DNA of 64,000 nt from Lentisphaeraceae bacterium (GCA_004555175.1 SFJE01000001.1:1-64000); one strand, 5' to 3'. Positions 16,017-25,299 are shown, counted from the stretch's first letter. The notes: a model not told the origin generated them from the letters alone. Translations and numbers: made by a program.

Positions 16017-16550
16017 ATGCAAACGCTCTTTCACCGAACCCTCCACCGATTGCTTCGCGCTGGATGCCGTTGCAGGGCTGGTTTCTCGCTCATCGAGGTG
16101 AATATGGCTATCTTCGTGCTTGCCGGCGGTGCGTTGGCCTTGATGGCGCTCTTCCCGTTGGGCTTGCGCGATAGTCTCGCCTCGCGTAATGAGATGCGCC
16201 TCTCGGCCTTTGCAGAGCGCCTCCTCGGCGCGGCGCAGATTGCCGCGAGCGATCCCGCTGTGGCTTCGGTCGATGACTTGGCTGATGCGCTTGAAAGTTC
16301 GCCCTTCAACTTCAAGCTCGATGATGACCCTGGTAACTATAATTCAAACACCACGGCTGAGCACGATGCCACCTCGGGGGTCTACTATCACGCCTGGATT
16401 CTAAGGGAGTCAACGGATACGGATGACAAAGAGATTGCCCAGATTGGCGTGCAGGTGACCGCTGAGAACGCCAAGCAGAACCGCTTTGCCTTGCGCAATG
16501 CGCCCGTCTATGTCATCCGCGTGGCGGTAGATAAGAAGAACAAGAACTAA
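16017..16550 (+). CDS. Prepilin-type protein 5 (PilV/GspI-like)
   Basis: A protein of 177 aa with leader MQTLFHRTLHRLLRAGCRCRAG and site G|FSLIEVNMAIFVLAGGALALMALFPLG. The motif FSLIEVNMA and the following LALMALFPLGLRDSLASRNEMR fit PilV- or GspI-like minor pseudopilins. An AGGAG site lies 6 nt before the ATG. The C-terminal sheet region (PVYVIRVAVDKKNKN) ends abruptly with a basic tail. It precedes a PilW/GspJ-like gene, a common pairing of minor pseudopilins. Confidence 0.82.
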   Translation: MQTLFHRTLHRLLRAGCRCRAGFSLIEVNMAIFVLAGGALALMALFPLGLRDSLASRNEMRLSAFAERLLGAAQIAASDPAVASVDDLADALESSPFNFKLDDDPGNYNSNTTAEHDATSGVYYHAWILRESTDTDDKEIAQIGVQVTAENAKQNRFALRNAPVYVIRVAVDKKNKN

Positions 16551-16581
16551 TCTCCCTGTTGCGAAGCCGGAAGGAACGCTT

Positions 16582-17328
16582 ATGCCACACCTTTTCACCC
16601 TCTCCCACACGCTTCGGCCCCTGCGTCGGCTCGGACGGCGCGGCTTCTCGTTGATTGAAGTGCTCGTGGCGATGACGATTCTCACGGTCATCGTCCTGAT
16701 TGTTGCGGGGATCTTCCAGCAGACCGGTCTGGCGTGGACCCTCGGCCTGCGCCGCGCCGATGCGCAGTCGGTGACCCGTGCGGTCGTTGGCGCCATTAGC
16801 CGCGATTTGGCGATGATGGTCGACCCGGCCAACTTTGTCATCGCTCCGGCAGAGCAGGATGGTTCAGCGCGCGAGAGCGCCTATTCTGCCGGAAATGTCG
16901 ATGCCGCCGATGGCGCCCTCTCTGGTTCGCTCGATTTCTGGATTCTCCGCCCGGCAGACATCTCGATGACGGATATGGCGGATTCCTCGCTGCCCACGCG
17001 CGAATTGGTTCACCTGACCTACTCCTCGGGTTCGAATGTCACGCGCAAAGAGGAGATCTTCGCTGGCGATCCGCCTCGCCTCAAGCAACAGCGCGATACG
17101 CGCTTCAACCTAGGCCGCGGCAGCATCTCCTTTACCGAGCCCTCCGGCACGAACTACGCGGGCTTCGCTTCGCTCTACGACCAGGCCGGCATCGAGATCA
17201 AGGTTAAGCCCCACACCCCCGAAACCATCAACGATTACGAAATCGCCGTGGCCTCCTGCGGGCCTGATGGTGAGTGGGGCACCGAGGATGACATTCGCCC
17301 CTGGGTTGAGGGCGAGGATAACAAGTAG
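16582..17328 (+). CDS. Prepilin-type protein 6 (PilW/GspJ-like)
   Basis: A protein of 248 aa with leader MPHLFTLSHTLRPLRRLGRRG and site G|FSLIEVLVAMTILTVIVLIVAGI, the FSLIEVLVAM form seen in PilW/GspJ-type minor pseudopilins. The following helix reaches SVTRAVVGAISRDLAMMVDP, again GspJ-like. The C-terminal CGPDGEWGTEDDIR resembles the acidic calcium-loop-like ends of prepilins 1 and 2. GGAAGGAA lies upstream of the ATG. It is about 50 aa longer than typical GspJ. Confidence 0.82.
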   Translation: MPHLFTLSHTLRPLRRLGRRGFSLIEVLVAMTILTVIVLIVAGIFQQTGLAWTLGLRRADAQSVTRAVVGAISRDLAMMVDPANFVIAPAEQDGSARESAYSAGNVDAADGALSGSLDFWILRPADISMTDMADSSLPTRELVHLTYSSGSNVTRKEEIFAGDPPRLKQQRDTRFNLGRGSISFTEPSGTNYAGFASLYDQAGIEIKVKPHTPETINDYEIAVASCGPDGEWGTEDDIRPWVEGEDNK

Positions 17329-17363
17329 CCCATGGCTCAGCATTGCATTTGTAAGGAGACGCC

Positions 17364-17882
17364 ATGTTTCTGAACTTCACAGCCCCTGCGCGCCCTTCGC
17401 TTCGCTCCGGATTTACCTTGATCGAGCTGCTTGTGGTTATCGTTATTCTGGGCGTATTGATTGCAACCTTTGCCTCCTCCACCTCCTCGGCGCGCGAGAC
17501 TGCGCGGATCGCCAAGGCCACCGTCGAGGCGCGCGAACTGGCTAACGCCATTCGCCTCTACGGCATGACCATGCTCGATACGGCCGATGACGACACCGAT
17601 GGCGGCGACCCCTTGGGCGACTTGGGGTTGCGCGAGGGGCTCACCGAGGCCTCGCCTGAGCTCACGCGCACCCTCACCCTGCCCAGCGCGGCGAATGGGA
17701 ATGTGGTCTACTATAAGGCCAGTGACAACGCCATTCGCAAAAATCGCCTCTGCGATCCGTGGGGCAACCCTTATCGCATCCGGATGCGGAAGGTGACGCC
17801 GACCGAGCAGGATGAGGATGATTATGTTATTTTTGTGCCAATCGTGGGGCGCCACCGGGCCCTTGAGCCGATGAAGAACTGA
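17364..17882 (+). CDS. Prepilin-type protein 7 (short pseudopilin)
   Basis: A protein of 172 aa with leader MFLNFTAPARPSLRSG and site G|FTLIELLVVIVILGVLIATFA, Glu5 present. The C-terminus reads CDPWGNPYRIRMRK, a GspG-like motif seen where the last strand of the sheet packs on the helix. AAGGAG lies 6 nt before the ATG. Length fits a core GspG-like pseudopilin better than prepilin 1 does, so either could be the major subunit. The count of canonical G|F prepilins in the operon is seven if this one is included. Confidence 0.83.
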   Translation: MFLNFTAPARPSLRSGFTLIELLVVIVILGVLIATFASSTSSARETARIAKATVEARELANAIRLYGMTMLDTADDDTDGGDPLGDLGLREGLTEASPELTRTLTLPSAANGNVVYYKASDNAIRKNRLCDPWGNPYRIRMRKVTPTEQDEDDYVIFVPIVGRHRALEPMKN

Positions 17883-17899
17883 TTGGGAGACTTTGCCTT

Positions 17900-20800
17900 A
17901 TGCGTTCCAACATCCCTTCCCGCCGCGGTTCGGCCCTGCTGATTGTGCTGGGGCTCTTGGCCTTCTTGATGATTAGCGCGGTGGCCTTCTCGATTTCCAT
18001 GCGCACCGAGCGCTCGGCGGCTGCTGCCTATCGCCGCAACCTGATGGCGCGCGAATTGCTCTCCACCGCCTTTGCCGATGCCCGCGCCACGCTCGATTAT
18101 GCCCTTGAAGTTCAGCGCGAAGAGGCCGGGTTTAGTCGCAATGATGCCGCCACGCGCACCGTTGAGGCGCTCGCGCCCTTCAAGTATCCTGGAGAGGATC
18201 GCTACGGGCGGCTCATCGCTTCGCGTAATAGTGATGCCTTCGATGCCACCTCCGTGAGTGATGATCCGGTGGCCTATCTACTCGACAGCAAGGTGCTCGC
18301 GCATGTGCCGCCCTATGTGGCCTATCCGGTCTATATGGCCTTGGAGCAGCAACAGCAGGTGCTGAACGAGGGGGCCGATCCGCTGGGTGAAGGTTCGCGC
18401 TATAACATTGATTGGTCGGCCGGATGGAAGCCGATCAAGGCAAAAATCCCGAAGATGACCGTGGATGTCGCCGTTGCGGGGAACACGATCTTGGAGTCCG
18501 TGGTTGGGCGTATGGCCTGGGCGGTGGTGAACCTCTCCGATTCGCTGGACATTAATGCCATCGGCTCGGCCTCAACTTGCCGCGGTCTGGGGTTGACGGC
18601 CTCGGAGTTCGCCTTTGGCATCACTGACCCCTCGAAGGTCACAGAGGCCTATGAGCTGTTGAAGGAGAACCGCAATACGGTCGATGGCACGGAGTTGGCC
18701 CTGCAGACCTTCTGCTCGAATGCCGACTTAGCCCAATACGCTGCCAGTAGCGGCGGTGAGGAGTTGACGATAGAGAGTGATGGCATCTCGCCCTTCTCTT
18801 GGCAGGACGCCATCGCCAATGAGGAGGATGGCTTCTATTCTCCCTTCTCGGTCTACAGCTTCTGGCCCAAGAGCGAGCGAAAGAAGGAGGATGGTGCGCG
18901 CGCCTCTTCCGATTCTGAGGAGACAACCCTCGCCTGCAATGATCTCGATGAAGGGGCAACGGCGGACCCCTCCTCCGGCACGGGGCTAGAGCTCGCCAAC
19001 GCGGTCAAGCAGGCCCTTGGTTCGGATAGCGGTGCCGGCGACAACCTCGTCTTGCTCTTGCATGACTATCTGGACGCCGATTCCGTCCCCTCCGATGCCA
19101 ATGCAGAAGGTCCCGAATCGCTCTGGGCCAATGCGATGCCAACGGTTGAACGCGTGCCGATGCTCTCGGAGGTGGCTTATGATGCGCAGGGGTGGGGCGA
19201 GGGTGAGACCTTGGTGACGGCCATCGCGAAGGCCTTTACGGAGGCTTTCAAGGGGCAAGAGCCCAAGTTAAACGGGGCTGTCACGCGTATTGAGGATATT
19301 CCGAGCCACTTTGGCGACCAGACGATTAACATTGAGTTACCGGCCTTTTCGCAGACGATTGGCTTGCGGAGCTACTTCCCCGGAGGAAAGACGGCAACGG
19401 GGAACTTCACCTTCTCGCCCGAGGGGTTTGCTGGCGTGTATGCGGTGGCCACTCAGGGCAATAAGAAGTTGAAGATGGAGAAGGACGTTGTCAAGGGGTC
19501 GCTCTCGGTGGGGGGCTCGCTGGAGGTGGATGGCGGCTCGGAAGCCATCTTCCGGAGCACGGGTTCTCAGCCGAACATCCCGATGAGCACGGGGAAGTTT
19601 AAGTTGGCATTCAAGGGCACGGAGTTGCCGGTGGCTAATCTCGACAAGACTAGTCCGGATGATGCCGAGGAGATGCAGGTAAACTTGCTGGTGGACTTCT
19701 TCTTCCGCGTGCCCTGCAAGCAGGGTTCCCAGGTGGTCGATCTTTGCCCCTCGGCCAGGTCTGGTGCCGAGCGCGGCGAGGGCAATCTCCCCTCCACCCT
19801 TGCTAACCGCATGAGTGTGAGCGAAATCAGTAAGCTCGACGCGCAGTATTTCCGTATCACGCGCCCTGTGACGATCACCTTCACCCTCCAGTGGAAGATT
19901 GAGGAGCAGGAGGGCACGGATGGTCAGAAGACCTATACGGCCAAGATTGATGACCAGGCCCTAAAGGTTGAGGCCAAGGTGGATATTGCCGCGACCCTGA
20001 AGATGGACTCCCAGGAGCTTAAGCCGGCTACGGAAGATAAGGCCTCCTACCAATCCCTCTCGCCAGATGTGGGGGCTTGGTTCACGATTGACCCGCGCTA
20101 CAACTGGCTCTCTCCGATGCTCGGCACCTCCGATGAACCTTCCGCCTATTTGGGCCAGAGCAGCGGTTATCGTAAGAACTTCTCGTCGCCGCACTGGATC
20201 TTCCAGGCGGATGGTGCGCTGACGAGCGGCGAGAATACGCCCTCGCAGGTTCAGCAGGATTACGCCAGCGCCCATAGCGACTTGGTGCCCTTCTCTTGGG
20301 GCCTCGCGGTCGAGGAGATCCGCTATGGTTACAACGATGCCGGCCAGCTGCTCTTGCCGGCTGAGCTCGCCTTCTTGCCGGTGCCCTACGATCACAGCTT
20401 TTGGTCGCCGAACACGAGCAGTTACATGACCAGCTCCTTTTCGAATTATCACACGCGGGTGGCCCAAGCCTCCTTCTTCCGGACCTTGCCGGTGGTCGAT
20501 TTGAACGATGGCGCGCTGGACTACACGAAGTACACCAAGATCGCTTCGCTCTTGCGGGGCTTTGGGGGCGAGAACTTCCCTGAAGAGCATCGCGGCATTG
20601 TCAACGCCTTTGCAGCGCAGGATAACTACCTTCTCCATCAGCGCCTTAAGCAGTTTGCCCTGCTCGGCATTCCGCCGACGATTAAGCAGGCGGCCTATGT
20701 TACCTACCAGCGCTTGAAGGCCACCGAAAGCGTCAAGCGTGTGGCCTCTGGAATGGTCAATGAGGACCTCAAGGCCCTCAAGTCCCTCACGCCGGATGTT

Positions 20801-21280
20801 CCCTTGACCTCAGAGGAAGCCAAGCCGAAGTATGATGAGTTCGTTACCAAGTATCTCTTCCCGCTCCCGAGCACGTCTGGTGGCAACTACAATCGTGCCA
20901 AATTGTGGTCCGGCAGCCAGAAGCTCTACGAGAATAAGACCGGTACCCCCACGCGCCCAAAGACCCTCGACTTCATTGTCCAGGATGATCCCAACGGCTC
21001 TTTCGCCGATCGTTTGAAGGCCTATAACCAGACCAAGGGCTCGGCTGACAAGCTCGGGCAGAATGATATGACCACCCTCCTGGCCATTGCCAAGGAGAGC
21101 TTCGGCGATCGCCAGCAGCTTTTCCTCTTCATTCTGCGCGCGGACGCGATTGCCTATAACTCGGCACGCGAACTCTCGGCCCATAAGCCCCTCTCCACCG
21201 CCCGCGCCGTGGCCCTCGTCTGGCGCGATGCGTATGGCGAACTGCCCGACCGCGTGGTCTACTACCAGTTCATTCCCTAA
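17900..21280 (+). CDS. Very large GspK/PilX-like protein
   Basis: A protein of 1126 aa. The N-terminus RRGSALLIVLGLLAFLMISAVAFSISMRTERSAAAAYR resembles GspK/PilX-like minor pseudopilins, which carry RGSALL instead of G|FTLIE. GspK is usually about 300-350 aa and caps the pseudopilus tip, so this one is more than three times larger. The remainder has no family I recognise. It contains acidic stretches, a central beta-rich region (roughly residues 480-720) and a Tyr/Ser-rich stretch (YNWLSPMLGTSDEPSAYLGQSSGYR). It begins 17 nt after prepilin 7 and is followed after 9 nt by a small acidic gene. A displayed tip adhesin or substrate-binding cap is possible but is inference. Confidence 0.7.
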   Translation: MRSNIPSRRGSALLIVLGLLAFLMISAVAFSISMRTERSAAAAYRRNLMARELLSTAFADARATLDYALEVQREEAGFSRNDAATRTVEALAPFKYPGEDRYGRLIASRNSDAFDATSVSDDPVAYLLDSKVLAHVPPYVAYPVYMALEQQQQVLNEGADPLGEGSRYNIDWSAGWKPIKAKIPKMTVDVAVAGNTILESVVGRMAWAVVNLSDSLDINAIGSASTCRGLGLTASEFAFGITDPSKVTEAYELLKENRNTVDGTELALQTFCSNADLAQYAASSGGEELTIESDGISPFSWQDAIANEEDGFYSPFSVYSFWPKSERKKEDGARASSDSEETTLACNDLDEGATADPSSGTGLELANAVKQALGSDSGAGDNLVLLLHDYLDADSVPSDANAEGPESLWANAMPTVERVPMLSEVAYDAQGWGEGETLVTAIAKAFTEAFKGQEPKLNGAVTRIEDIPSHFGDQTINIELPAFSQTIGLRSYFPGGKTATGNFTFSPEGFAGVYAVATQGNKKLKMEKDVVKGSLSVGGSLEVDGGSEAIFRSTGSQPNIPMSTGKFKLAFKGTELPVANLDKTSPDDAEEMQVNLLVDFFFRVPCKQGSQVVDLCPSARSGAERGEGNLPSTLANRMSVSEISKLDAQYFRITRPVTITFTLQWKIEEQEGTDGQKTYTAKIDDQALKVEAKVDIAATLKMDSQELKPATEDKASYQSLSPDVGAWFTIDPRYNWLSPMLGTSDEPSAYLGQSSGYRKNFSSPHWIFQADGALTSGENTPSQVQQDYASAHSDLVPFSWGLAVEEIRYGYNDAGQLLLPAELAFLPVPYDHSFWSPNTSSYMTSSFSNYHTRVAQASFFRTLPVVDLNDGALDYTKYTKIASLLRGFGGENFPEEHRGIVNAFAAQDNYLLHQRLKQFALLGIPPTIKQAAYVTYQRLKATESVKRVASGMVNEDLKALKSLTPDVPLTSEEAKPKYDEFVTKYLFPLPSTSGGNYNRAKLWSGSQKLYENKTGTPTRPKTLDFIVQDDPNGSFADRLKAYNQTKGSADKLGQNDMTTLLAIAKESFGDRQQLFLFILRADAIAYNSARELSAHKPLSTARAVALVWRDAYGELPDRVVYYQFIP

Positions 21281-21289
21281 GGATTCGCA

Positions 21290-21706
21290 ATGGATCAAGA
21301 ACCAAGCATCGATGAGTTTGACGGCGAGGAGGAGGAACTCCTTGACCTGCGCTATGTGGGCGAGCACCAGATCGCCTGCGCTGGCGCGGACCTCACCGAC
21401 ATGCTCAATTGCGATGAAGGCGTTGGCCCCGAGCTCTATGCGCGCCTTGGCCTCACCGCCACGCAGGATACTTCGCTCGAATTCACCTTCTTCACCTTTG
21501 ACGAAGTCGATGAGGAGGCCTACTATATGGTCACCTTCCCGGAGGGAACCGACTTCGCGAACTTCTCGATCGCTCAGGCCCTCTCAATCGAGGAAATCAG
21601 TCCTGAGCGTTTTGAGGAACTGCCCACCGGCGATGAACTCGACCCGTGTGACGGCGATTGTGAACATTGCCCGCAAGATTGCATTGGCAAAGAACCCGTT
21701 GTCTAA
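21290..21706 (+). CDS. Small acidic protein with a C-terminal Cys cluster
   Basis: A strongly acidic protein of 138 aa that I do not recognise. There is no signal peptide or membrane segment, so it should be cytoplasmic. Its C-terminus holds four cysteines in the pattern C-x3-C-x2-C-x3-C (CDGDCEHCPQDC), suited to binding zinc or an iron-sulfur cluster, or to redox chemistry. The middle is beta-strand-like (EEAYYMVTFPEGTDFANFSI). It begins 9 nt after the GspK-like gene and 31 nt before tpiA, in the same orientation, so it is probably in the operon. Confidence 0.7.
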   Translation: MDQEPSIDEFDGEEEELLDLRYVGEHQIACAGADLTDMLNCDEGVGPELYARLGLTATQDTSLEFTFFTFDEVDEEAYYMVTFPEGTDFANFSIAQALSIEEISPERFEELPTGDELDPCDGDCEHCPQDCIGKEPVV

Positions 21707-21737
21707 TTTGTAAACTCAGAAAGGAAGCTCATTCACT

Positions 21738-22490
21738 ATGCGTACCAAAATCGTCGCAGGTAATTGGAAGATGAACAAGTTGCCCTCCGAGGCCGCCGCG
21801 CTTATCGAGGGCATCCGCAAGGCCACCAACGAAGGCGATTGCGGGGTGGAAGTGGTTGTCTGCGTGCCCTTCGTGGACATCCCGGCCGCCGCCGCCGCGC
21901 TCAAAGGCTCGAAGATCGGCCTCGGCGCTCAGAATATGCACTGGAAGGCCAATGGCGCCTACACCGGCGAAATCTCTGCTGGAATGCTCAAGGACCTCGG
22001 CGTCCAGTATGTCATCCTCGGCCACTCCGAGCGCCGCCAGTACTTCGCCGAAACCGACGAGACGGTGAATCTCAAGCTCAAGGCCGCCCTGGAAGCTGGT
22101 CTCACCCCCATCGTCTGCGTGGGTGAAACGCTCCAGGAGCGCGAAGAGGGCAAGATGCAGGATGTCATCGTCAACCAGGTCACCAAGGACCTTGCCGGCT
22201 GCCAGGAAGACTTCGAGAAGATCGTCATTGCCTACGAGCCCGTCTGGGCCATCGGCACTGGTAAGACCGCCACCTCCACCCAGGCCCAGGAAGTGCACGC
22301 CCTCATCCGCGCCACCCTCGCCAAGATGAACCCCGCCAAGGCCGAGAAGGTCCGCATCCAGTATGGCGGCTCGATGAAGCCCAACAATGCGGCCGACCTG
22401 ATGGCCAAGCCCGACATCGATGGCGGCCTCATCGGCGGCGCAGCTTTGGAAGCCGACTCCTTCGCGGCCATCGTTGCGGCTGGCAAGTAA
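21738..22490 (+). CDS. tpiA: Triosephosphate isomerase
   Basis: Interconverts dihydroxyacetone phosphate and glyceraldehyde 3-phosphate in glycolysis; cytoplasmic TIM barrel of 250 aa, the usual length. The catalytic residues are present: Lys11 in GNWKMN, His96 in LGHSERR and Glu167 in AYEPVWAIGTG. The phosphate-binding end reads QYGGSMKPNN and GLIGGAAL. The ATG at 21738 follows AAAGGAAG. It is the eleventh gene of a run starting with gspF/pilC, with only 31 nt upstream and no separate promoter that I can see; pgk lies elsewhere (29124). Confidence 0.98.
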   Translation: MRTKIVAGNWKMNKLPSEAAALIEGIRKATNEGDCGVEVVVCVPFVDIPAAAAALKGSKIGLGAQNMHWKANGAYTGEISAGMLKDLGVQYVILGHSERRQYFAETDETVNLKLKAALEAGLTPIVCVGETLQEREEGKMQDVIVNQVTKDLAGCQEDFEKIVIAYEPVWAIGTGKTATSTQAQEVHALIRATLAKMNPAKAEKVRIQYGGSMKPNNAADLMAKPDIDGGLIGGAALEADSFAAIVAAGK

Positions 22491-22512
22491 TTTAACTCAC
22501 AAGGAGATTGAC

Positions 22513-23436
22513 ATGAGCAAGAAACCCACCCTGCTGATTTTGGCTGCCGGTATGGGCAGCCGTTACGGCGGCCTCAAGCAGATCGATTCCGTCGGCCCCT
22601 CGGGCGAGACCATTATGGATTACTCCATCTATGATGCCATCCGCGCCGGTTTCGACCGCATCGTCTTCATCATCCGCAAGGACTTCGAGGAAGCCTTCCG
22701 CGAGAAGATTGTGGCCAAGTATGAAGGCAAGATCAAGATTGCCCTCGCCTTCCAGGATCCCCTCGACCTCCCCGAAGGCTGCACCTTCCCCGAAGGCCGC
22801 GAGAAGCCCTGGGGCACCGCCCACGCCATCCGCTCGGCCCGCACCGTCATCGACGCCCCCTTCGCCGCCATCAATGCCGATGACTTCTATGGTGCCGACG
22901 CCTTCAAGCGCTTGGCCGGCTTCCTCTCCACCGTTGACGAGACCGCCCAGCCCAAGCAGTTCGCGATGGTCGGCTATCGCCTGGACCAGACCCTCTCCGA
23001 GAACGGCTCGGTCGCCCGCGGCATCTGCGAAGTCTCCCCCGAGGGCAAGCTCCTGGGCGTCACCGAGATGACCAAGATCACCCGTAAGGATGGCGGCGCC
23101 ATTCAGAACGAGGAAGACCCCGCCAACCCCGTCCCCCTCAAGGGCGAGAGCCGTGTCTCCCTCAACCTCTGGGGCTTCACCCCCGCCCTCTTCGACGGGA
23201 TGGAAGAGCGCTTTGCCACCTGGTTCCACGAGCACGAAGGCCAGCTCAAGGCCGAGTGGTACATCCCCTTCTACGTCGACGAACTCGTCAAGGCCGGCAA
23301 GGCCACCGTGGAAGTGCTCCCCACCAACAGCAGCTGGTTCGGCGTCACCTACCGCGAAGATAAGCCCGTCGTCGTCGAAGCCATCAAGAAGATGGTCGCC
23401 GCCGGCGAATATCCCGCCAAGCTCTGGGAAGACTAA
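22513..23436 (+). CDS. Sugar-1-phosphate nucleotidyltransferase family protein
   Basis: A nucleotidyltransferase of 307 aa. The N-terminal LLILAAGMGSRYGGLKQID is the nucleotide-binding glycine-rich loop of sugar-phosphate nucleotidyltransferases, and AINADDFYG supplies the metal-binding Asp pair. This short subtype lacks the left-handed beta-helix C-terminal domain of GlmU- or GlgC-type enzymes. The exact sugar and nucleotide are not evident; NDP-hexose synthesis for surface polysaccharide is likely. AAGGAG (22501-22506) is 6 nt before the ATG, which I chose over an upstream in-frame start inside tpiA. It closes the operon before a strong terminator. Confidence 0.88.
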   Translation: MSKKPTLLILAAGMGSRYGGLKQIDSVGPSGETIMDYSIYDAIRAGFDRIVFIIRKDFEEAFREKIVAKYEGKIKIALAFQDPLDLPEGCTFPEGREKPWGTAHAIRSARTVIDAPFAAINADDFYGADAFKRLAGFLSTVDETAQPKQFAMVGYRLDQTLSENGSVARGICEVSPEGKLLGVTEMTKITRKDGGAIQNEEDPANPVPLKGESRVSLNLWGFTPALFDGMEERFATWFHEHEGQLKAEWYIPFYVDELVKAGKATVEVLPTNSSWFGVTYREDKPVVVEAIKKMVAAGEYPAKLWED

Positions 23437-23461
23437 GCGTCTTACCCCGCTTGTAGAAAAG

Positions 23462-23497
23462 CCATGCCGCAGTCGTTGGACTGCGGCATGGTTTTTC
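23462..23497 (+). terminator. Terminator of the pseudopilin-tpiA operon
   Basis: A perfect 13-bp stem CCATGCCGCAGTC (23462-23474) pairs with 23479-23491, loop GTTG, followed by TTTTTC. Confidence 0.95.
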
Positions 23498-23586
23498 TAT
23501 GGATGGCAATGTTTTCTGCCCCTTTCGCCCCGCCCCGCGTAGAGGCGATGACCTGCGGATAGTCGGCTAACTGCGGGGGGCTTTGT

Positions 23587-23717
23587 GCCTCGGCCTTGCG
23601 CAACTTTCCGTACGCTGGGACGGAACTTTTTCTCGGGGCGAGCGGGATAATTATCCCCCGGGCTTAATAATTCTGCTGTGGGCGAGAATCAATCTCCTGG
23701 CGGTGTTATTGAAGTTG
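23587..23717. repeat. Interspersed element, copy 1 (short core)
   Basis: The left flank (23587-23650, TCGGCCTTGCG ... CGGGATAA) and right flank (23680-23717, GGGCGAGAATCA ... GTTATTG) align well with the flanks of the array at 34863-35126. The core here is a 14-bp palindrome GGGATAATTATCCC and TTAATAATT instead of a 22-bp array. The stretch 23498-23586 holds nothing I recognise. Confidence 0.65.
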
Positions 23718-23784
23718 TCCTTCTTGCGGCGGCTTGCCGTCCCCTCACGATAGCGAGCATCTCGCGGTGGGGGCGTGGGGATTG

Positions 23785-23793
23785 TGGTATAGT
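23785..23793 (+). promoter_or_regulatory. Extended -10 promoter abutting a start codon
   Basis: ATTGTGG runs into TATAGT (23788-23793), only 6 nt before the ATG at 23800. Transcription from here would start at or within a base or two of the start codon. Confidence 0.6.
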
Positions 23794-23799
23794 GAGGGC

Positions 23800-25299
23800 A
23801 TGAGACGGATTGGATTGTGCGTATTGTTTGTTGGATTGGTGGGGTTGGCGTGGGGGCGGCCGCCGCGGGTGGTGCATCCGAATGGGGCGTTTGTGGCGTT
23901 GTATGAGGAGGCGTGGCGGGAGGCGCGGGCGCGGACCTTGGAGGCGCCGGCGGGTTCGCCGGTGGCGCGGTATATGGATGAGCACGTCTATGATGACCAG
24001 ATTTGGATCTGGGATTCGTGCTTTATGGCGCAGTTTACGAAGTATGCAGCGGCGGATTATCCGGGGATTGAGACGCTGGAGGCGCTTTATGCGCCAGTGG
24101 TGGAGGGGCGCGAGACACCGTTGAAGGTGCATCTTTTGGATAATCCGCCGCTCTTTGCGTGGTGTGAGTGGCTTCATTGGCAGTTTCACGGAGACCGCGC
24201 GCGGCTGGAGGAGGTGTTGCTGGAGCGGCAGTTGTTGCAGCGGCATTTTGCGTGGTTTGCCGCGCCGCCGACGGGGAGGCGTTATGCGAGCTCGCCGAAT
24301 CCGGTTCGGTTGAGGGCGGTGCGTGCGGGGAATGGCGCGCGGGGGTTTGTGTGGCCGGGGACGGCAAGCGGGATGGATAATACGCCGCGTGGGCGGGGTT
24401 GCGGCGGGTATGAGGGGATTTTATGGGTGGACGCGATGGCGCAGCAGGCGTTGTCTGCGCGGTCGATTGCCAGGCTCTATCGGGCGTTGGGGCGAGAGGC
24501 CGACGCGGCGGCGTGGGAGAAGGTGTATGCAGATTTGGGTTCGGAGATCAATCGTTTCTATTGGGATGAGCGTGATGGCTTCTACTATGACATTGCTTTG
24601 GCCGATGGCGCGCCGTGCCGGGTAAAGACGATTGCCTCGTTCTGGCCGTTGGCGGCGGGCGTGGTTCCGCCGGAACGCGCGCAGCGGGTGATTGCCCATC
24701 TGCGCAATGGCGCGGAGTTTGGCGGGCTGCGTCCCTTCCCTTCGGTTTCGCGTGATGATCCAGATTTTCACGCGGCGACGGGCGAATATTGGCGCGGGGG
24801 GATTTGGTTGCCCACGGCTTATATGGCGCTGCAGGGGCTTAAGGAGTATGGGGAGACGGCGCTGGCGGACGCCTTGGCGCGGCGATTGTTGGAGCAGATG
24901 GTGCGGACCTATCAGGCGGTGGAGCCGGCAACGATTTGGGAGTGTTATGCGCCGGAGGCGGATGCGCCGAGCACGGAGTATGGGCGGCGGGTGCGGCCGG
25001 AGTTCTGTGGGTGGTCGGCCTTGGGGCCAATCAACCTCTTTTTGGAGCACGTGATTGGGCTGCGGGAGGTGAACGCCCCGGAGGCGCGTGTGGTCTGGGA
25101 ACCGCCGGACGGGGCGGCCTTCCCAATGGGGATTGAGGGGTTGGCGGTGGGGCCGGCGCAGCGGTTGACGCTGTGGAGCGATGGTCGGCAGGTGCGCGTG
25201 CACTGCACGCAGCCGTTCACCCTGCGCTATAATGGGCGGGATTTCGCGCTGATGCCCGGCGAACACATTTTGGACGTGGCGCGGGCACAGGGAGAGTAG
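23800..25299 (+). CDS. Secreted GH63/GH37-like (MGH1-type) glycoside hydrolase
   Basis: A predicted exo-acting alpha-glycosidase with an (alpha/alpha)6 barrel, 499 aa. The signal peptide is MRRIGLCVLFVGLVGLAWG, supporting the start at 23800. The family features are WIWDSCFMAQ near residue 70, the general acid Asp in WPGTASGMDNTPRG, GEYWRGGIWLPTAYMAL, and the C-terminal EFCGWSALGPINLFLEH carrying the likely base. These are shared by trehalase (GH37) and the GH63 mannosylglycerate/glucosidase type; the substrate is not decidable. No Shine-Dalgarno sits at proper distance because the -10 is only 6 nt away, so a leaderless mRNA is likely. Convergent with pcnB. Confidence 0.82.
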   Translation: MRRIGLCVLFVGLVGLAWGRPPRVVHPNGAFVALYEEAWREARARTLEAPAGSPVARYMDEHVYDDQIWIWDSCFMAQFTKYAAADYPGIETLEALYAPVVEGRETPLKVHLLDNPPLFAWCEWLHWQFHGDRARLEEVLLERQLLQRHFAWFAAPPTGRRYASSPNPVRLRAVRAGNGARGFVWPGTASGMDNTPRGRGCGGYEGILWVDAMAQQALSARSIARLYRALGREADAAAWEKVYADLGSEINRFYWDERDGFYYDIALADGAPCRVKTIASFWPLAAGVVPPERAQRVIAHLRNGAEFGGLRPFPSVSRDDPDFHAATGEYWRGGIWLPTAYMALQGLKEYGETALADALARRLLEQMVRTYQAVEPATIWECYAPEADAPSTEYGRRVRPEFCGWSALGPINLFLEHVIGLREVNAPEARVVWEPPDGAAFPMGIEGLAVGPAQRLTLWSDGRQVRVHCTQPFTLRYNGRDFALMPGEHILDVARAQGE

